This document shows positions 34,554 through 42,414 of a stretch of DNA of 64,000 bases, one piece after another. The position numbers and the translations under genes are program-made. Location of the stretch: the NCBI GenBank assembly GCA_023421395.1, contig JAEZTL010000003.1, positions 1 to 64,000 on the forward strand, read 5' to 3'. Position 1 is the first letter of the stretch. The number at the start of each line of letters is the position of its first letter. The notes under the pieces are model-generated. The model was not told the DNA's origin. It worked only from the letters and a program-made list of their open reading frames with translations, and ran no database searches. Source of the DNA: Bacillota bacterium. GTDB taxonomy: Bacteria; Bacillota; Clostridia; Christensenellales; Aristaeellaceae.

Positions 34554-34757
34554 TTGCCCAGAGTGACCATCCGGGAGGACGACTGCAAGGGCTGCAGCCT
34601 GTGCGTCGTGGCCTGCCCCAAGAAGATCCTGAAGCTGTCGGAAAAACTCAACGCCAAGGGCTACCACCCCAGTGAGTGCGAAGCGCCGGAGAAGTGCATT
34701 GGCTGCGCGTTCTGTGCCCGCATGTGCCCCGACTGCGTGATCACCGTCGAAAAGTGA
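34554..34757 (+). CDS. 2[4Fe-4S] ferredoxin-like subunit of 2-oxoacid oxidoreductase
   Basis: A 67-residue protein with two cluster motifs: CKGCSLCVVACP and CIGCAFCARMCP. It is the delta subunit that passes electrons from the TPP enzyme to external ferredoxin. The TTG at 34554 has GCGAGG at 8 bases; an in-frame GTG at 34545 overlaps that site. A TATACT element at 34517-34522 is the likely -10 box of the operon. The alpha, beta and gamma subunits follow in order with 11-base, -1-base and 1-base gaps, an arrangement typical of Vor/Kor-type four-subunit enzymes. Confidence 0.92.
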   Translation: MPRVTIREDDCKGCSLCVVACPKKILKLSEKLNAKGYHPSECEAPEKCIGCAFCARMCPDCVITVEK

Positions 34758-34768
34758 GGAGGGGTACC

Positions 34769-35830
34769 ATGCGAAACCGCCAGATGATGAAGGGGAACGA
34801 GGCCATCGCGGAGGCCGCGGTGCGCGCGGGCTGCCGCTATTTCTTCGGCTATCCGATCACCCCGCAGAACGAAATTCCGGAATACATGTCGAAGCGCCTG
34901 CCGGAAGTGGGCGGCGCGTTTTTGCAGGCGGAGAGCGAGGTCAGCGCCATCAACATGGTCTACGGCGCGGCCGGCGCGGGCGCCAGGGTCATGACCTCCT
35001 CGTCCAGCCCGGGCATTTCGCTGAAGCAGGAAGGCATCAGCTACATCGTGGGCGCGGAGCTGCCCTGCGTGATCGTCAACATCGTGCGCGGCGGCCCGGG
35101 CCTGGGCTCCATCCAGCCCGCCCAGAGTGACTACTTCCAGGCCACGCGGGGCGGCGGCCACGGCGACTACCGCCTGCTCGTCTACGCGCCCTCCACGGTG
35201 CAGGAGGCCGTCACGCTGACGGCCAAGGCCTTCGATGTGGCGGACCGGTACCTGAACCCCGTCATGGTGCTGGGCGACGGCGTCATCGGCCAGATGATGG
35301 AGCCGGTCACCATGCCCGAATCTTTTGAAACCGAGCACCACGAGAAGAGCTGGGCCGCCACCGGCTGGGATAAAACGCGCCCCCGCGCGGTCATCAATTC
35401 GCTCTACATCAAGGCGGACGTGCTGGAAAAACACAACCAGAAGCTCGAGGCCAAATACAGGGCCATGCGCGAGCGCGAGGTGATGGTCGAAAGCCAGTTC
35501 ATGGACGACGCGGAGTACGCCGTGGTCGCCTACGGCACTACCGCCCGCATCGCGCTGACTGCGGTGCGTAAGGCTCGCGCCGAGGGCATCAGGGTCGGGC
35601 TGATCCGCCCGATCACGCTGTGGCCCTTCCCGGAGGAGGAAATCGCCCGGGCCGCCCGGCGCGTAAAATCCATCCTGACGGTGGAAATGTCCATGGGACA
35701 GATGGTGGACGACGTGAAGATCGCCGTCGCGGGCGCCTGTAACGTGGCCTTTTACGGCCGCACCGGCGGCGTAATCCCCGGCGTCAATGAAATTCTGGGC
35801 AAAATCCGCGAGATGAAGGAGGGCGTGTGA
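34769..35830 (+). CDS. 2-oxoacid:ferredoxin oxidoreductase alpha subunit (VorB/KorA-type)
   Basis: A 353-residue protein. The N-terminal domain (KGNEAIAEAAVRAGCRYFFGYPITPQNEIPEY) and the segment VMTSSSSPGISLKQEGISY mark the alpha subunit of 2-oxoacid:ferredoxin oxidoreductases. RGGPGLGSIQPAQSDYFQA lies near the CoA/TPP interface. The enzyme oxidatively decarboxylates a 2-oxoacid (2-oxoisovalerate or 2-oxoglutarate; the choice cannot be made here) to acyl-CoA, reducing ferredoxin. Its stop overlaps the beta-subunit ATG (TGATG). GAGGAGGGG precedes the start. Confidence 0.93.
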   Translation: MRNRQMMKGNEAIAEAAVRAGCRYFFGYPITPQNEIPEYMSKRLPEVGGAFLQAESEVSAINMVYGAAGAGARVMTSSSSPGISLKQEGISYIVGAELPCVIVNIVRGGPGLGSIQPAQSDYFQATRGGGHGDYRLLVYAPSTVQEAVTLTAKAFDVADRYLNPVMVLGDGVIGQMMEPVTMPESFETEHHEKSWAATGWDKTRPRAVINSLYIKADVLEKHNQKLEAKYRAMREREVMVESQFMDDAEYAVVAYGTTARIALTAVRKARAEGIRVGLIRPITLWPFPEEEIARAARRVKSILTVEMSMGQMVDDVKIAVAGACNVAFYGRTGGVIPGVNEILGKIREMKEGV

Positions 35831-36567
35831 TGGCCGTCGTGTTTGAAAAGCCGAAAATGCTCTCCGATACGCCGATGCACTATTGCCCCGGCTGCACCCA
35901 TGGCATCATCCACCGTCTGGTGGCCGAGGCGCTGGACGAGTTGGGGGTTCAGGACCGCGCCGTGGGCGTGGCCCCGGTGGGCTGCGCCGTGTTCGCCTAC
36001 GACTACTTCAACTGCGACATGTACGAGGCCGCCCACGGTCGCGCGCCGGCGGTGGCCACGGGCGCCAAGCGCGTACACCCGGAAAATATCGTCTTTACCT
36101 ATCAGGGTGACGGCGACCTGGCCTCCATCGGCGCGGCGGAGATCGTGCACGCGGCGGCCCGGGGCGAGAACATCACCGTCATCTTCGTCAACAACGCCAT
36201 CTATGGCATGACCGGCGGCCAGATGGCGCCCACCACCCTCCTGGGCCAGAAGACCACCACCTCCCCCCTCGGGCGGGACGCGAAAGTGGCGGGCAATCCC
36301 ATCCGCGTCAGCGAAATGCTGGCCACGCTGGACGGCCCGGCGCTGATTCAGCGGGTCAGCACGCACGATGTGAAAAACGTTCTGGCCGCGGGCAAGGCCA
36401 TCAAAAAGGCCTTCCAATACCAGATGGAAGGAAAGGGCTTCACGATGATCGAAGTCCTCTCTACCTGCCCCACCAACTGGGGCCTGACCCCGGTGGAGGC
36501 GCTCAAGTGGCTGGAAGAACGCATGATTCCCCAGTATCCGCTGGGCGTGTTCAAGGAGGTTGTGTAG
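35830..36567 (+). CDS. 2-oxoacid:ferredoxin oxidoreductase beta subunit (TPP-binding)
   Basis: A 245-residue TPP-binding subunit. HYCPGCTHGIIHRLVAEA at the N-terminus, GDGDLASIGAAEIVHAAARGENI with the GDGD...N TPP/Mg motif, and NNAIYGMTGGQMAPTT are the family signatures. It forms the catalytic pocket with the alpha subunit. The ATG at 35830 shares a base with the alpha stop, so translation is coupled. There are no Cys-rich cluster motifs beyond those near the start, and the iron-sulfur clusters are in the delta subunit. Confidence 0.93.
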   Translation: MAVVFEKPKMLSDTPMHYCPGCTHGIIHRLVAEALDELGVQDRAVGVAPVGCAVFAYDYFNCDMYEAAHGRAPAVATGAKRVHPENIVFTYQGDGDLASIGAAEIVHAAARGENITVIFVNNAIYGMTGGQMAPTTLLGQKTTTSPLGRDAKVAGNPIRVSEMLATLDGPALIQRVSTHDVKNVLAAGKAIKKAFQYQMEGKGFTMIEVLSTCPTNWGLTPVEALKWLEERMIPQYPLGVFKEVV

Positions 36568-36568
36568 C

Positions 36569-37132
36569 ATGGAAACGGGCCTGATCGTCGCCGGGTTCGG
36601 CGGCCAGGGCGTGCTCTTGATCGGGCAGCTGATCGCCTATTCCGGCATGCTGGACGGCAAGGAGGTTTCCTGGATGCCCTCCTACGGCCCGGAGATGCGC
36701 GGCGGCAGCGCCAACTGCACCGTGGTGATCTCCGACGAGCCGGTGGGTAGCCCCAAGGTGGAGGAGCCGGACGTGGTGATCGCCATGAACAAGCCCTCCA
36801 TGGCGCTGTTTGAAAAGATCGTAAAACCCGGCGGCGCGCTGCTGTTTAATTCCAGCCTCATCGATACCCGGCCCGCCCGGGAGGACATCCGCGCCGTGGC
36901 CGTGCCCTGCAGCGAGATCGCGGAAAAGGCGGGGAGCCTCCGCGCCGCCAATATGGTGATGCTGGGCGCCTACGCGGGCCTCACCTGTACCTTTGACATC
37001 GATACCATGATGGACGCCCTCCGCCACAAGCTGGGCAGCGGCAAGGAAAAGATGATGGAGATCAACCGCCGCGCCATCGAGGAGGGCATGAGAACCGCCG
37101 CGGAGTCCGGCATGGCCTGCTCGCTGAGGTAG
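36569..37132 (+). CDS. 2-oxoacid:ferredoxin oxidoreductase gamma subunit
   Basis: A 187-residue protein with the gamma-subunit signature GLIVAGFGGQGVLLIGQLIAY, followed by MPSYGPEMRGGSANCTVVIS and MNKPSMALFEKIVKPGG. It completes the alpha-beta-gamma-delta complex. The start lies 1 base after the beta stop, with AAGGAGG inside the end of the beta gene. DUF951 follows after 2 bases, so the operon continues. Confidence 0.93.
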   Translation: METGLIVAGFGGQGVLLIGQLIAYSGMLDGKEVSWMPSYGPEMRGGSANCTVVISDEPVGSPKVEEPDVVIAMNKPSMALFEKIVKPGGALLFNSSLIDTRPAREDIRAVAVPCSEIAEKAGSLRAANMVMLGAYAGLTCTFDIDTMMDALRHKLGSGKEKMMEINRRAIEEGMRTAAESGMACSLR

Positions 37133-37134
37133 CC

Positions 37135-37335
37135 ATGGACATTCGTCTGGGCGATCTGGTGAAGATGCGAAAGCCCCACCCCTGCGGCAGCGATCTGTGG
37201 ACGGTGATTCGCGTCGGCGCGGACATCAAGATCCGCTGCCAGGGCTGCGGGCGCATTGTCATGCTCGACCGGAGCGTGTTTGAAAAGCGGCTCAAGAAGA
37301 TCGTGAGCCGCGCGGAGGAGGACAACCCCGAATGA
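37135..37335 (+). CDS. DUF951 protein (66 aa)
   Basis: A 66-residue protein covering the whole DUF951 domain: MDIRLGDLVKMRKPHPCGSD, then W-x-V-I-R-V-G-A-D-I-K-I-R-C-Q-G-C-G-R, then the V-M-L-D-R-S-x-F-E-K-R motif. The CGSDLW and CQGCG cysteines could bind a metal. The family is widespread in firmicutes, often near the origin; its function is unknown, though the basic KRLKK segment suggests nucleic-acid contact. Its stop overlaps the next gene's ATG. Confidence 0.92.
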   Translation: MDIRLGDLVKMRKPHPCGSDLWTVIRVGADIKIRCQGCGRIVMLDRSVFEKRLKKIVSRAEEDNPE

Positions 37336-38279
37336 ACAGGCAGAAGGCGCCCCGCGCCGCCGGCGGTAGCCGGCGCCCGGTGAAGTCCAAGGCGCGTCCG
37401 GACCCGGAAGACTTCGATTTCTACGAAGAGGACGACTTCTACGGCGAGCGATCCGCGAAGGCCTCCCCGAAAAAGGCGAAGGCCCGCCCCCGCGGCCCGG
37501 AGCTCCCCTTCGGAGAGGACGGCTACGCGCGGCCGGCGCGTTCCGCCTCGCCCGCGCCGAAGCGCGCGGCCCGGCCCGCCCCGAAGCGCCGCGCTCCGGA
37601 GGAGGACGGCCGCTTCTACGGTGAGGAAGTACCCGTGCGCAAAAAGGCCCGGGCCCAGGGGCCGCGCCCCGCAGCCGCGATTCGATACGACCGGCCCCGC
37701 CGGGACGAGTATTACGACGACAGGCCCGGCCGCGCCCCCGCCCGGGGCGCGCGCAGGCGCAAGAAGGCCAACGCGGGCGGCAGCGCGCTGATCTACTGGG
37801 CCATCGCGGTGGTGCTGGCGCTGATCATCGGCTTCGGCGTGCGCACCTTCGGCTTTGAGCTGATCAAGGTATCCAGTGACGCCATGGGCGCCACGCTGCC
37901 CCAGGGCGATGTGGTGCTGGTGCAAAAGAGCGTCTATTACGCCGCCAAACCCGCCCGGGGTGACATTGTGGGCGTCAATTCGCCGGACGGCCTTTTGATC
38001 CGCCGCGTCGTGGCGCTGCCCGGCGAAACCATCGAGATCCGGGGCGGCATCACCTACGTCAACGACGAGGCGCTGGACGAAGCCTATGTCTCCCAGGCCG
38101 GCGGCGGCGACTACCCGCTGACCACCATTCAGGAAGGATGCTACTTCGTGATGGGCGACAACCGCTCAAATACCGACGACAGCCGCGCCTTCGGCCTCAT
38201 CCGCAATACCCGCAGCCTCATCGTGGGCAAGGTGCAGAGCGTGTTCTGGCCGCCGGATCAGTGGGGCGCGATCGGATAG
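37332..38279 (+). CDS. Signal peptidase I-like protein lacking the catalytic Ser-Lys dyad
   Basis: A 315-residue protein. A long, highly charged disordered N-terminus (1 to about 148, Arg/Lys/Asp/Tyr-rich) precedes one membrane span (about 151-170) and a full S26 signal peptidase fold: FGFELIKVSSDAMGATL (box B), VVALPGE (box D) and YFVMGDNRSNTDDSR (box E). The nucleophile position of the G-x-S-M-x-P-T-L box is Ala184, and the general base position of K-R-V-x-x-x-P-G is Arg224. Both catalytic residues are therefore replaced and the protein is predicted inactive. It is followed 52 bases later by two normal signal peptidases, so it may act as a regulator or partner. Confidence 0.85.
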   Translation: MNRQKAPRAAGGSRRPVKSKARPDPEDFDFYEEDDFYGERSAKASPKKAKARPRGPELPFGEDGYARPARSASPAPKRAARPAPKRRAPEEDGRFYGEEVPVRKKARAQGPRPAAAIRYDRPRRDEYYDDRPGRAPARGARRRKKANAGGSALIYWAIAVVLALIIGFGVRTFGFELIKVSSDAMGATLPQGDVVLVQKSVYYAAKPARGDIVGVNSPDGLLIRRVVALPGETIEIRGGITYVNDEALDEAYVSQAGGGDYPLTTIQEGCYFVMGDNRSNTDDSRAFGLIRNTRSLIVGKVQSVFWPPDQWGAIG

Positions 38280-38331
38280 CCTCCAGATTCTCCCGCCCGC
38301 AAGCCCGCACGGAAAGAAAGGTCGAAAGCGC

Positions 38332-38910
38332 ATGAGCGAAACGCCTGTAACGGCGCCCAAGAAGGACGCGAAGAAGGAAATCATGGAGTGGGTCAAGTCG
38401 ATTCTGGTGGCGCTGGTCATCGTGGCGATCGTTCGAACGTTCCTCTTTACCATGATCAAGGTTGAGGGCGAGTCCATGCTGGACACCCTCAGGGACGGCG
38501 ACCGGCTGGCCGCCACCATCATCGACGGCAAGCTGTTCGGCTACAGCCGCGGCGACATCGTCATCTGCACCTACCCCGGCGCCGATCACTACTGCGTGAA
38601 GCGGATCATCGGCATGCCCGGCGAGACGATCGAGATCAAGTCCGGCGCCGTGTACATCAACGGCGAGGCGCTGGACGAGCCCTACCTGACCCGCAAGAGC
38701 GGCGATTCCATGGATGCGTACCAAATCCCCGAAGGGGCATACTTTGTGATGGGCGACAACCGGCCGGTCTCGCTGGACAGCCGCGCCGTAGGCGTAGGCC
38801 CCGTCGAGGCCGGGCCGTGGGTGCAGCTGGGCGTGCCGGAGAACGGCGCGATCCTGGGCAAGGTGCACCTGAGGCTGTGGCCCTTCGACGCGATTTCGAC
38901 CGTCGGTTAG
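38332..38910 (+). CDS. lepB: Signal peptidase I
   Basis: A 192-residue enzyme of typical size for gram-positive type I signal peptidases. One N-terminal membrane anchor (about 21-41) leads to box B KVEGESMLDTL with Ser48 as nucleophile, box D VKRIIGMPGE with Lys90 as general base, and box E YFVMGDNRPVSLDSR. It cleaves signal peptides from exported proteins at the outer membrane face. It lies between the catalytically dead paralogue and a second active copy, 8 bases before the latter's start. Confidence 0.95.
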   Translation: MSETPVTAPKKDAKKEIMEWVKSILVALVIVAIVRTFLFTMIKVEGESMLDTLRDGDRLAATIIDGKLFGYSRGDIVICTYPGADHYCVKRIIGMPGETIEIKSGAVYINGEALDEPYLTRKSGDSMDAYQIPEGAYFVMGDNRPVSLDSRAVGVGPVEAGPWVQLGVPENGAILGKVHLRLWPFDAISTVG

Positions 38911-38918
38911 GAGAAGGC

Positions 38919-39599
38919 ATGGCAGATTTGGAAAAAGGCACGCCCGCGCCGGAGGGTGCGAAGCCGGAGGAAGCCGCGAAGCCGGAGGAAGCCGCGAAGG
39001 CCGAGGAAGCCGCGAAGGCCGAGGAAGCCGCGAAGGCGGAAGAGGCCGTGAAAGAAGGGCGCCGCGCCCGCGCGCGCAAGGAAACCCGCGAGTGGATTGT
39101 GTCCATCGCGGTGGCGCTGATCGCGGTGTTTCTGATCCGCTCGTTCCTTTTCACCGTGATCCGCGTGGACGGCAGTTCCATGAAGGAGACGCTGCACGAC
39201 GGCGAGCGGCTGATCGTCACGGTGCTGGATGTAAAGCTCGGCGGCGTCCAGCGGGACGACGTGGTCATCTGCCACTTTCCGGGCAGAACGGGCCTTCTCG
39301 GGCTCAAGGAAAACTTCGTCAAGCGCGTGATCGGCGTCGGAGGCGACAAGGTCCTGATGCTGAACGGCGAAACCTATATCAACGGGGAGCGGGTGGACGA
39401 ACCCTTCGTCACCTATCCCAGCCCCTCCGTAAACGGCGCGTGGGAGGTGCCCGAGGGCTACGTGTTCGTCTGCGGTGATAACCGCGCCGGTTCCCACGAC
39501 AGCCGCAGTTCCGACGTGGGCTTCATCCCCGCCGGCGATATCGTGGGCAAGGTGCGCTTTGTCATGTGGCCGCTCGGCGCCTGGCGGGCTGTGGAATAG
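38919..39599 (+). CDS. lepB: Signal peptidase I with N-terminal PEEAAKAEEAAK repeats
   Basis: A 226-residue enzyme. Residues 14-44 are five near-perfect (K)xEEAAK repeats that would form a charged cytoplasmic helix. The membrane anchor (about 58-80) is followed by box B RVDGSSMKETL with Ser87, box D VKRVIGVGGD with Lys135, and box E VCGDNRAGSHDSR. Catalytic residues are intact. GGAGAAGG precedes the ATG at 38919. The helix repeats are encoded by a 15-18-base tandem repeat that could vary in number. Confidence 0.94.
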   Translation: MADLEKGTPAPEGAKPEEAAKPEEAAKAEEAAKAEEAAKAEEAVKEGRRARARKETREWIVSIAVALIAVFLIRSFLFTVIRVDGSSMKETLHDGERLIVTVLDVKLGGVQRDDVVICHFPGRTGLLGLKENFVKRVIGVGGDKVLMLNGETYINGERVDEPFVTYPSPSVNGAWEVPEGYVFVCGDNRAGSHDSRSSDVGFIPAGDIVGKVRFVMWPLGAWRAVE

Positions 39600-39696
39600 A
39601 AACGCCGCCAAAGGGAATCCCCGGGAAACCATTTTTGCCCGCGCTGAACGCGCGGGTTTGGCTTTTGGGCGCGCGGACTGCGAAGGAGGAATTCTC

Positions 39697-40560
39697 GTGG
39701 ACGAAAAGAAGTACTTCCTGGCGCTGGCAAACGGGGAGGCCGAGGGCGCCGCGCTGTATGAACGCATCGCGGGCTTCGTCAGGAAGGAGGCAGACCGAAA
39801 GACGCTTCTGGATATCGCGCAGGAAGAGCGAAGTCACGCGCGGGTATTCGCCGGTTACGCCGGCGCGGAGCCCCGCGTAAGGCGCCTGCGGGTGGGTGGC
39901 TACGCGCTTCTGGCGCGGCTTCTGGGCTACACCTTCACGCTGAAGCTGCTGGAAAACGGCGAGGACCGGTCCATCGCCGCCTATTCCGCGCCGCTCCGCG
40001 CAGTGCCCGAGATGGGCGCGTTCCTCGAAGAGGAGAAGCGGCACGAGGACGCGCTGGTCGGGATCCTGGACGAGGAACGCCTCAAGTACGTGGGCGACAT
40101 CGTGCTGGGCATGAACGACGCGCTGGTGGAGCTGACCGGCGCGCTGGCGGGCTACACCCTGGCCATGCGCAATACCGGCATGATTGCCATGGCGGGGCTC
40201 ATCACCGGCATCTCCGCCACGCTTTCGATGGCCTCCTCCGGTTTTCTGTCCGCCCGTGAAGCCGGCGAAAAGGACGCCGTCAAGTCGTCCATGTACACCG
40301 GCGTCGCCTACCTCATCACTGTCGCCATCCTCATCGCGCCCTACCTGATCGCGCCGGCGGACGGATACTTCGGCGCGCTGGCCGCCATGCTGGTTCTGGC
40401 CCTCATGATCATCGCCGCCTTCAATTTCTATGTGGGCGTCGCCAAGGACAGGCCCTTCCGCAAGGGCTTTCTGGGCATGGCGATGATCAGCCTGGGCGTG
40501 GCGGGCATCTGCTTCCTGGTGGGCATCGTGGTCAAAAGCGTTTTGGGCATAGACCTTTAG
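39697..40560 (+). CDS. Ferritin-like (rubrerythrin-type) domain fused to VIT1/CCC1 transporter
   Basis: A 287-residue protein. Residues 1-130 form a ferritin-like di-iron domain: EAEGAALYERIAGFV, IAQEERSHARVF and EEEKRHEDALVGILDEE carry the E-x-x-H carboxylate/His pairs. Residues 133-287 are the membrane part of the VIT1/CCC1 family (VLGMNDALVELTGALAGYT, then four to five spans). Such proteins export or store Fe2+/Mn2+, with the cytoplasmic domain delivering the metal. The GTG at 39697 follows GAAGGAGG at 7 bases. It follows the signal peptidase cluster on the same strand and ends before a strong terminator. Confidence 0.93.
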   Translation: MDEKKYFLALANGEAEGAALYERIAGFVRKEADRKTLLDIAQEERSHARVFAGYAGAEPRVRRLRVGGYALLARLLGYTFTLKLLENGEDRSIAAYSAPLRAVPEMGAFLEEEKRHEDALVGILDEERLKYVGDIVLGMNDALVELTGALAGYTLAMRNTGMIAMAGLITGISATLSMASSGFLSAREAGEKDAVKSSMYTGVAYLITVAILIAPYLIAPADGYFGALAAMLVLALMIIAAFNFYVGVAKDRPFRKGFLGMAMISLGVAGICFLVGIVVKSVLGIDL

Positions 40561-40601
40561 CCCCTGCGGGGCGCCGCCCCGCACCCCGCCACAGGGGGTA
40601 A

Positions 40602-40643
40602 AGAAAAAGCATTGGGAGGGTAAAAACCCAACCAATGCTTTTT
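40602..40643. terminator. Bidirectional terminator between the VIT gene and the aminotransferase
   Basis: AAAAAGCATTGG (40602-40613) pairs with CCAATGCTTTTT (40632-40643); an inner GGGT...ACCC pair extends the stem. It lies between convergent genes ending at 40560 and 40723. Confidence 0.8.
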
Positions 40644-40654
40644 CCCTATTGTGG

Positions 40655-40736
40655 GGAGACGGAGGGAAGCCATCCCTCTGGCGGGGGTCCGGGGGCGGCG
40701 CCCCCGGCGTTATCCCCCGGCGTCATCCCCGGTGCT
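40655..40736. repeat. Dispersed 3'-end repeat, family 2 (at the aminotransferase gene)
   Basis: It contains GGGAGACGGAGGGAAGCC, ATCCCTCTGGCGGGGGTCC and GGGGGCGGCGCCCCCGGCG, nearly matching the copy at 44494-44574. It overlaps the 3' end of the minus-strand aminotransferase gene (stop at 40723). A shorter relative (GGGGCGCCGCCCCGCACCCC) lies at 40566-40585. Confidence 0.6.
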
Positions 40737-41907
40737 TTTCCAAAAACCGCCCGATGCGCTCGAGGGCCTCGGCCAGCTTCTCGGCGGAGGCGGCGTAGGA
40801 GACGCGGAAGTGGCCTTCTCCGCCCGCGCCGAAGGCATCACCGGGCACGGCGGCGACCTTTTGCTCCTTGAGAAGACCCTGGCAGAATTCCTGGCTGGTC
40901 ATGCCGGTCTTCTTCACCGACGGGAAGGCGTAGAACGCGCCCAGCGGCTCGAAGCAGTCAAGTCCCATCTGGTTGAACCCTTCCACCACCAGCCGCCGCC
41001 TGCGGTCGTAGGCGCGCACCATGGTGGCCACGTCGGCGTAGTCGTTGTCCGCGCCGATCTTCAGCGCCTCCAGCGCGGCGTACTGGCCCGCGATGGGCGC
41101 GCACAGCATGGTGAACTGATGGATTTTGCACATGAGGGCGGCCAGTTCCCGGGGCGCGCAGGCGTAGCCCAGCCGCCAGCCTGTCATGGCGAAGGCCTTG
41201 GAAAAGCCGCTGAGGGTAATCGTGCGCTCCCACATGCCGGGGATGGACGCGAAGCTCACATGCTTTCTTGCGCCGTAGGTCAGTTCCGCGTAGATCTCGT
41301 CGGAGATGACGATCACGTTGGTGTCCGCAAGAACCGCCGCGATTTTCTCCAAATCCTCCCGGCCCATCACGCCGCCGGTGGGGTTGTTGGGATAGGGCAG
41401 AATGAGCGCCTTGGTCTTCGGCGAAAGGCACGCGCGGAGCGCCTCGGGCGTCATGCGGAAGTCGTCCTCCGCGCGGGTTTTCAGCGGCACGCACTTGCCG
41501 CCCGCGAAGGCGATGCCCGGCGCGTAGGATACGTACGTCGGGTCCGGGGCGATGACCTCGTCCCCCGGCTCCACCAGCGCGCGCAGCGCAAGATCAATGC
41601 CCTCGCTGGCGCCGACGGTGACCAGGATCTCGTCCTTCGGGTCGTAGGCCGTTTCAAACCGTCGCGCGAGGTAGCCGGCGATGGCGCGCCGAAGCTCGAT
41701 CAGCCCCCAGTTGGAGGTGTAGTGGGTATGGCCCTGGCGCAGCGAATAAATGGCCGCGTCGCTGTAGGCCCAGGGGGTGGTGAAGTCCGGCTCGCCCACG
41801 CCCAGGGAGATCGCGTCCTTCATTTCGCTGACGATGTCAAAGAACTTGCGGATTCCGGAGGGCGGCACGTCGGCCATCCGGCGGCAGACGATGGACTCGT
41901 AATTCAC
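40723..41907 (-). CDS. Class I/II PLP aminotransferase
   Basis: A 394-residue enzyme. Motifs include GVGEPDFTTPWAYSDAAIYSL, YTSNWGLIELRRAIA, VTVGASEGIDLALRAL, LPYPNNPTGGVM, VISDEIYAELTYG and the PLP-lysine segment SGFSKAFAMTGWRLGYA. The VGASEGID segment and length fit the clostridial PatA/AraT-like group that acts on aromatic or N-acetyl-diaminopimelate substrates; the exact amino donor is unclear. Its start overlaps the Lrp gene stop by 4 bases, so the two form an operon and Lrp probably controls the aminotransferase. Confidence 0.9.
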   Translation of the reverse strand: MNYESIVCRRMADVPPSGIRKFFDIVSEMKDAISLGVGEPDFTTPWAYSDAAIYSLRQGHTHYTSNWGLIELRRAIAGYLARRFETAYDPKDEILVTVGASEGIDLALRALVEPGDEVIAPDPTYVSYAPGIAFAGGKCVPLKTRAEDDFRMTPEALRACLSPKTKALILPYPNNPTGGVMGREDLEKIAAVLADTNVIVISDEIYAELTYGARKHVSFASIPGMWERTITLSGFSKAFAMTGWRLGYACAPRELAALMCKIHQFTMLCAPIAGQYAALEALKIGADNDYADVATMVRAYDRRRRLVVEGFNQMGLDCFEPLGAFYAFPSVKKTGMTSQEFCQGLLKEQKVAAVPGDAFGAGGEGHFRVSYAASAEKLAEALERIGRFLEKHRG

Positions 41908-42401
41908 GGGGTCACCGCCAGTCGCTCGTCGCGGCGGACGCCCTCGAGGATCACGCCCTCGTTTTTGTAGCGCTTGAGCACGAAGTGGGTGGCGGTGGAG
42001 TTGACGTGCTCCAGCGTGGACAGCTTTTCGGATACGAAGAGCGCCAGCTGCTTGATGGTGCGGCCGCGGACCAGCACCATCAAGTCGTAGGCCCCGCTCA
42101 TCAGGTAGACGCTGGAGACTTCCTCAAACCGGTAGATGCGCTCGGCGATGGCGTCGAAGCCCTGGTCCCGCTGGGGGGTGACGCGCACCTCGATCAGCGC
42201 CTCGACCTCCTCGCCGCCGGCCAGATCCCAATTGATCATGGCGGGGTACTTGACGATGATGCCCCGCTTTTCCATGCCGGCAATGGCCTCGCGCACGGTG
42301 GAAGGGTCGCTGCCGGTCATGACCGCGATGCGCTCCGGCGCGGTGCGGGCGTCCTCCTTCAGGATCTCCAGGATATTCAGTTCAAAATCGTTCACGCCCA
42401 C
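41904..42401 (-). CDS. Lrp/AsnC-family transcriptional regulator
   Basis: A 165-residue protein with an N-terminal winged helix (FELNILEILKEDARTAPERIAVMTG followed by STVREAIAGMEKRGIIVKY; both typical of Lrp) and a C-terminal RAM domain (VEALIEVRVTPQRDQGFDAIAERI, SVYLMSGAYDLMVLVRG). RAM domains sense amino acids and form octamers. The GTG at 42401 follows AAGGAGTG. It lies 13 bases downstream of parB and overlaps the aminotransferase gene, its likely target. Confidence 0.93.
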   Translation of the reverse strand: MGVNDFELNILEILKEDARTAPERIAVMTGSDPSTVREAIAGMEKRGIIVKYPAMINWDLAGGEEVEALIEVRVTPQRDQGFDAIAERIYRFEEVSSVYLMSGAYDLMVLVRGRTIKQLALFVSEKLSTLEHVNSTATHFVLKRYKNEGVILEGVRRDERLAVTP

Positions 42402-42414
42402 GGCGTTTCACTCC

